64,000 bases of DNA from Sva-07 sp963741755 (GTDB lineage: Bacteria > Actinomycetota > Acidimicrobiia > Acidimicrobiales > Ilumatobacteraceae). The position numbers and the translations under genes were made by a program. The stretch spans positions 62,001-126,000 of the forward strand of contig CAVUJG010000001.1 of assembly GCA_963741755.1 (NCBI GenBank), given 5' to 3'. This document shows positions 60,913 to 64,000 of this stretch, one piece after another. The notes under the pieces are model-generated. The model was not told the DNA's origin. It saw nothing but the letters and a program-made list of their open reading frames with translations, and ran no database searches. The number at the start of each line of letters is the position of its first letter. Position 1 is the stretch's first letter.

Positions 60913-61617
60913 TCACACCGTGGCGGGGTGGCGCTGTTCGCGCTCGATCCACGAGTCGAGGGCGTCACTCGACTCGAAGCTCGTGATCAACGCGTACCGA
61001 GAGGCATCGCCGTTGTGGACCACCACATGCCAGAGGCGCTGGGTGTCGACCACGAACCGGGCGCCCTTGTGCAGTGGCACGCGCTGCTCGGTCGACGGAT
61101 CGGGCAGGCCGTCGGGGCCGTTGTCCATCAACAGCATGTAGCTGTCGGGGTTGTCGGTGAGCTCGATCCACGAACGCACGACCCAACCCTCGTCGTCGGG
61201 ATTGAAGCGGTTGTTGTCGTCGCGGTGGATCGACTTCATCGCTTCCTCGCGGTCCTGCGGCTCGAGCTTGATGATGCGCACGCGACCGAAGTTCGCGCCC
61301 ACCTCGTCGACGTAGTTGCGGATCGTCGGGGCGATCTCGGCGTTCGAGGTCCACAGGGCATCCTTGTCGGTCTTGCCCTTGTCCCAGAACCCGCGGCAGT
61401 CGAGTTCACCGTCGGCCGATGCCAGCGGTGCGAAGTTGGTGTCGCCACCAGACTTCCAGTCCAAGTACTCGAGGTTCACGAACTCGGCGTCGGGAATCTC
61501 GTACGGCAGGTCGCGTAGGGCGACGAAACCGGTGTCGGCGAGTGCGTCGAGGCGACGGTGCGGGGTGTCGAGCGGGATCGCCACGCTCCAGTGATCGAGG
61601 GTCGGCCAGAAACTCAT
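60913..61617 (-). CDS. Aspartyl/asparaginyl beta-hydroxylase-like 2-oxoglutarate oxygenase
   Basis: 234 aa. Jelly-roll pattern: GRVRIIKLEPQDREEAMKSI then HRDDNNRFNPDDEGW (HxD), VVRSWIELTDNPDSYMLLMD, LHKGARFVVDTQRLWHVVVH (distal His) and RYALITSF with the 2-oxoglutarate Arg. The substrate is unknown. Start at ATG 61617 with TAGACT 7 nt upstream. Convergent with the PfpI gene, 9 bp apart. Confidence 0.7.
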   Translation of the reverse strand: MSFWPTLDHWSVAIPLDTPHRRLDALADTGFVALRDLPYEIPDAEFVNLEYLDWKSGGDTNFAPLASADGELDCRGFWDKGKTDKDALWTSNAEIAPTIRNYVDEVGANFGRVRIIKLEPQDREEAMKSIHRDDNNRFNPDDEGWVVRSWIELTDNPDSYMLLMDNGPDGLPDPSTEQRVPLHKGARFVVDTQRLWHVVVHNGDASRYALITSFESSDALDSWIEREQRHPATV

Positions 61618-61624
61618 GACGCCA

Positions 61625-61630
61625 AGTCTA
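61625..61630 (-). promoter_or_regulatory. -10 box TAGACT, leaderless-type
   Basis: Ends 7 nt before ATG 61617. Confidence 0.5.
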
Positions 61631-61692
61631 CGAATCCGACCCGGCGCGACCAGGGCACTGTGACCATTGACGCCGCCGACGATCTCCGAGCG

Positions 61693-62049
61693 TCAGGGCT
61701 CGGTCGTGTCGGAGGTCCGGCCGTCGTTGATGACGAGCAACCCTTCGGGAATCTCGAGCGACTGACCGGCCTGGATGTCGTCGGCGCTCGACAGGCCGTT
61801 GGCTTCGACGATCGCCACGATGGTGACGCTGAACCGTTCGGCGATCTTGCCCAGCGTGTCGCCGGACTGCACGACGTACAGGAAGTCGGCCGGGGCGACC
61901 GTGGTGGTCGTGCTCGTCGTGGTCGGCGTGGTGGTCTGGATCGGTGGAAGCCGCTCCTGCGATGCGGGGTCGGTTGTTCCGCAGGCAACGACGAGCACAG
62001 CGAGCACGGCGGCGACGGCCGCAGTCACAGTGCGATCGGGACGCTTCAT
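61693..62049 (-). CDS. LysM-domain lipoprotein
   Basis: 118 aa. Lipoprotein signal (VTAAVAAVLAVLVVAC, lipobox VVAC), a Thr-rich spacer, then one LysM domain (LYVVQSGDTLGKIAERFSVT, VEANGLSSADDIQAGQSLEI). It binds peptidoglycan at the cell surface. TAGCAT lies 8 nt before the ATG. Confidence 0.88.
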   Translation of the reverse strand: MKRPDRTVTAAVAAVLAVLVVACGTTDPASQERLPPIQTTTPTTTSTTTTVAPADFLYVVQSGDTLGKIAERFSVTIVAIVEANGLSSADDIQAGQSLEIPEGLLVINDGRTSDTTEP

Positions 62050-62057
62050 GGCGACGG

Positions 62058-62063
62058 ATGCTA
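62058..62063 (-). promoter_or_regulatory. -10 box TAGCAT, leaderless-type
   Basis: Ends 8 nt before ATG 62049. Confidence 0.5.
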
Positions 62064-62148
62064 GGCCTCCGACGGCGTCGGTGGCACGCGCCCACCTCCA
62101 GCACCGGGCGGAATCCGCCGTGATGGCGACGAATCACGAGCTGCCACG

Positions 62149-62154
62149 TACTCT
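62149..62154 (+). promoter_or_regulatory. -10 box TACTCT, leaderless-type
   Basis: Ends 8 nt before GTG 62163. Confidence 0.45.
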
Positions 62155-62162
62155 CGGATGCC

Positions 62163-63149
62163 GTGACGAGCACCCCCTCCCCGATCAGGACCGACCGTTC
62201 GTTCGGCGATCCGACCGCAGAGTTCGACTACCCCGACGCGGTCCACCCCGCACGCGAGTACCACCTGAACGCCAACGGCCTCCAGATCGCCGTGCACGAG
62301 TGGGGCGATGCCGATGCGCCGCCGATGGTGCTCGTGCACGGCGGGTTCGACTTCGCTCGGACCTTCGACGTGTTCGCACCGAAGCTCGCCGCCGGCGGCT
62401 GGCGGATCGTGAGCTGGGACCAGCGTGGCCACGGCGACAGCGAGCATCCCGAGCTGTACTCGTGGGACGCCGACATGCGCGACGCCCTCACCGTGTTCGA
62501 TCACGTCAGCCCGGGTCGCCCCCTGCCGGTCGTCGGTCACTCCAAGGGCGGGGCGTTGATGACGCAACTCGCCGACGCCCAGCCGTTCCGTTTCACCCAC
62601 CTGGTCAACATGGACGGCATCCCCTACAACCGCCGCATTCCCGACGTCGCCGAACACGAACGCACCAAGATGGTGTCGGCCGAGATCGCCGGCTGGCTCG
62701 ACCATCGCCGGTCGACGGCGACCGCCCAACGCAAGCCCGGCACGGTCGAGGAGCTCGCGAATCGCCGGGGCCGGATGAACCCACGCCTCGATCCGGACTG
62801 GCTCAAACGCCTCGTCACGACCGGCGGGTTCGAGTCCGACGACGGATGGCGATGGAAGATCGACCCGTCGATGCGCTTCGGAGGCTTCGGCCCATGGCGG
62901 CCCGAGTGGACGCTGATGCGGCTGCCCGGGCTGCCGATGCCGTTCCTCGGAATCCTCGGTCGGGAGATGGAGGAGATGGGGTGGGGGACGCCGCCGGAGA
63001 AGGTGCTGCCGTACATGCCGTTCGACGGCCGGTGCGAGATCCTCGAAGACGTCGGCCACTTCGTCCACATCGAACGGCCGGGCTTCGTCGCTGAGATCGT
63101 GCTCGATTTCGTCGGATCTCCCGATGCCGCAACGGGAGCAACCGCATGA
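62163..63149 (+). CDS. Alpha/beta hydrolase
   Basis: 328 aa, GTG start. VLVHGGFDFARTFDVF (oxyanion), WDQRGHGDSEHPELYSWDAD, LPVVGHSKGGALMTQLADAQ (nucleophile) and ILEDVGHFVHIERPGFVAEI (His). A complete esterase-type triad; the substrate is unknown. The next gene, also hydrolase-fold, overlaps its stop. Confidence 0.85.
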   Translation: MTSTPSPIRTDRSFGDPTAEFDYPDAVHPAREYHLNANGLQIAVHEWGDADAPPMVLVHGGFDFARTFDVFAPKLAAGGWRIVSWDQRGHGDSEHPELYSWDADMRDALTVFDHVSPGRPLPVVGHSKGGALMTQLADAQPFRFTHLVNMDGIPYNRRIPDVAEHERTKMVSAEIAGWLDHRRSTATAQRKPGTVEELANRRGRMNPRLDPDWLKRLVTTGGFESDDGWRWKIDPSMRFGGFGPWRPEWTLMRLPGLPMPFLGILGREMEEMGWGTPPEKVLPYMPFDGRCEILEDVGHFVHIERPGFVAEIVLDFVGSPDAATGATA

Positions 63150-63826
63150 GCCTCGACACCGTCACCATGTTGCGCCACGGCAAGGTCGAGTTGGCGCTGC
63201 ACCACCTGCGCAACGCCACCGCCGCCGGCGGCCGACCGCTGCTGATCCTGCACGGGCTCGGCGAGGCCGCGCCGCGTAGCGCCCCCCGCTGGGCCGACCT
63301 CTGGCCGGGGCCGGTGGCGGCACTCGACTTCACGGGACACGGCGCATCGACGATCCCGCGTGGCGGCGGCTACACCGCGGAGTTGCTGTTGGGCGACGCC
63401 GACGCGGCCCTCAACTCGTTGACCGATGGCGACTCGAACCGCTCGATCACCGTCGTGGGACGTGGTCTCGGCGCGTACGTGGCCCTCCAGATCGCCGGCG
63501 CTCGGGCCGCGCAGGTCCACGGCGCGATCCTCGTCGACGGCCCCGGACTCGCCGGCGGGCCGACTGGGCCGACGTCGCAGAGCTTCTTCTCGCTGCCCGC
63601 CAGTTCCGCCACGCCTGACCCGTACGCACTCGTCGAGTTGGGACGCGACCTCCGCCCGCCCGACTACGCCACGTTGTTCGTGCGACTCGCGCTCGCCGGT
63701 TCGGAGCTCGAAGAACCGATCGCCGTCGCCAGCGTGTTCCGACCCGAATGGTTGGACGCGGTTGCGCGGGAACACGGCGTGATGCAGGCCACCCTCGCCG
63801 AGGCGTTGGCCACCTACGCAGGCTGA
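63146..63826 (+). CDS. Alpha/beta-hydrolase-fold protein lacking the nucleophile Ser
   Basis: 226 aa; ATG overlaps the previous stop (ATGA). LLILHGLGEAAPRSAPRW and ALDFTGHGAS match the fold, but the elbow reads ITVVGRGLGAYVALQIAGAR, with Gly where GxSxG needs Ser. A non-catalytic or partner role beside the active hydrolase upstream is suggested. Confidence 0.75.
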   Translation: MSLDTVTMLRHGKVELALHHLRNATAAGGRPLLILHGLGEAAPRSAPRWADLWPGPVAALDFTGHGASTIPRGGGYTAELLLGDADAALNSLTDGDSNRSITVVGRGLGAYVALQIAGARAAQVHGAILVDGPGLAGGPTGPTSQSFFSLPASSATPDPYALVELGRDLRPPDYATLFVRLALAGSELEEPIAVASVFRPEWLDAVAREHGVMQATLAEALATYAG

Positions 63827-63842
63827 TCACGTGAGGCGCGAG

Positions 63843-63848
63843 TAGCAT
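63843..63848 (+). promoter_or_regulatory. -10 box TAGCAT, leaderless-type
   Basis: Ends 7 nt before GTG 63856. Confidence 0.5.
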
Positions 63849-63855
63849 TTCCGGC

Positions 63856-64000
63856 GTGTCGCCAACAACCTTCGCGCTGATCGTGATCGGCGGGTTCGTG
63901 CTCATGGAGCCGTTGACGGCGGCCACGCACCGTTGGGTGATGCACGGCATCGGCGAGTGGTTCCACCGCAGCCACCACCGTGCGGTGCGCACGCCGGGCT
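63856..64000 (+). CDS. Fatty-acid/beta-carotene hydroxylase (CrtZ-like), partial
   Basis: Only the first 48 codons are in the window. After a hydrophobic segment (FALIVIGGFVLMEPL) the sequence THRWVMHGIGEWFHRSHHRA holds the first histidine boxes (HxxxxH and HxxHH) of the di-iron carotene hydroxylase family. A role in xanthophyll synthesis is likely, but the rest of the gene is not seen. Confidence 0.65.
   Translation, partial: MSPTTFALIVIGGFVLMEPLTAATHRWVMHGIGEWFHRSHHRAVRTPG

Noticed and set aside
1..64000. tRNA, rRNA, insertion sequences or prophage
   Set aside because: No cloverleaf-like sequence, rRNA segment, transposase, integrase or phage structural motif was recognised on either strand by eye; a tRNAscan-type search could still find something small.

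Overview
This window is a gene-dense, high-GC actinobacterial chromosome segment. The gene set points to class Acidimicrobiia, perhaps an Ilumatobacter-like marine or freshwater lineage. The evidence is a mycothiol glycosyltransferase (mshA), a SigR/RsrA-type redox sigma/anti-sigma pair, the rex-hemA-hemC-hemD order, an RsiG-like protein, an F420-type luciferase-like oxidoreductase, an ethylmalonyl-CoA mutase, an Rpf-type cell-wall enzyme and very many leaderless promoters. The species is an inference. No rRNA, tRNA, transposase or phage gene was seen.

Layout. 1-8.4 kb: DNA-metabolism and small metabolic genes (RecB-like nuclease, tyrosine phosphatase, lipid-kinase-like protein, metallo-hydrolase, a 13-residue-repeat protein, a luciferase-like oxidoreductase), separated by dispersed palindromes. 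8.5-15.5 kb: a tightly overlapping operon for a group 3b-type NAD(P)-linked [NiFe] hydrogenase, with its protease, HypC, a transporter and an unknown protein. 15.5-17.9 kb: a three-gene module that looks like oxidative phosphonate degradation. 18-30.9 kb: Rpf, sulfatase, MarR plus SigR/anti-sigma locus, tilS, an M23 peptidase and an epimerase/acyltransferase-like/hydrolase operon. 31-43 kb: tetrapyrrole biosynthesis in two blocks (hemB-hemL, rex-hemA-hemC-hemD) with a large beta-propeller protein and an acyl-CoA ligase. 43-50 kb: SAM hydrolase, proC, mshA-ybjN, RsiG-like, MoaD-like and cyclophilin genes. 50-56.2 kb: a complete Mrp-type Na+/H+ antiporter operon in order A-B-C-D-E-F-G. 56.3-64 kb: 3-hydroxyacyl-CoA dehydrogenase, aat, ethylmalonyl-CoA mutase, a PfpI protein, a LysM lipoprotein, two alpha/beta hydrolases and the start of a carotene-hydroxylase-like gene.

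Two themes cut across the genes. First, several families of intergenic palindromes occur. The most striking has four arrays in which a 38-bp palindrome recurs at exactly 61-bp spacing. A cluster of six consecutive hairpins lies between aat and the mutase gene. Second, at least seven reading frames (including hemA, hemC and mrpA) need a single-base correction to give full-length products. Most are probably sequencing or assembly indels, so unusual in-frame fusions here (MarR-sigma, Aat-mutase) must be read with that in mind.

Functionally the window combines H2/NAD(P)H redox metabolism, redox sensing (Rex, SigR/RsrA, mycothiol), haem synthesis, sodium/pH homeostasis and C2/C4 acyl-CoA assimilation.
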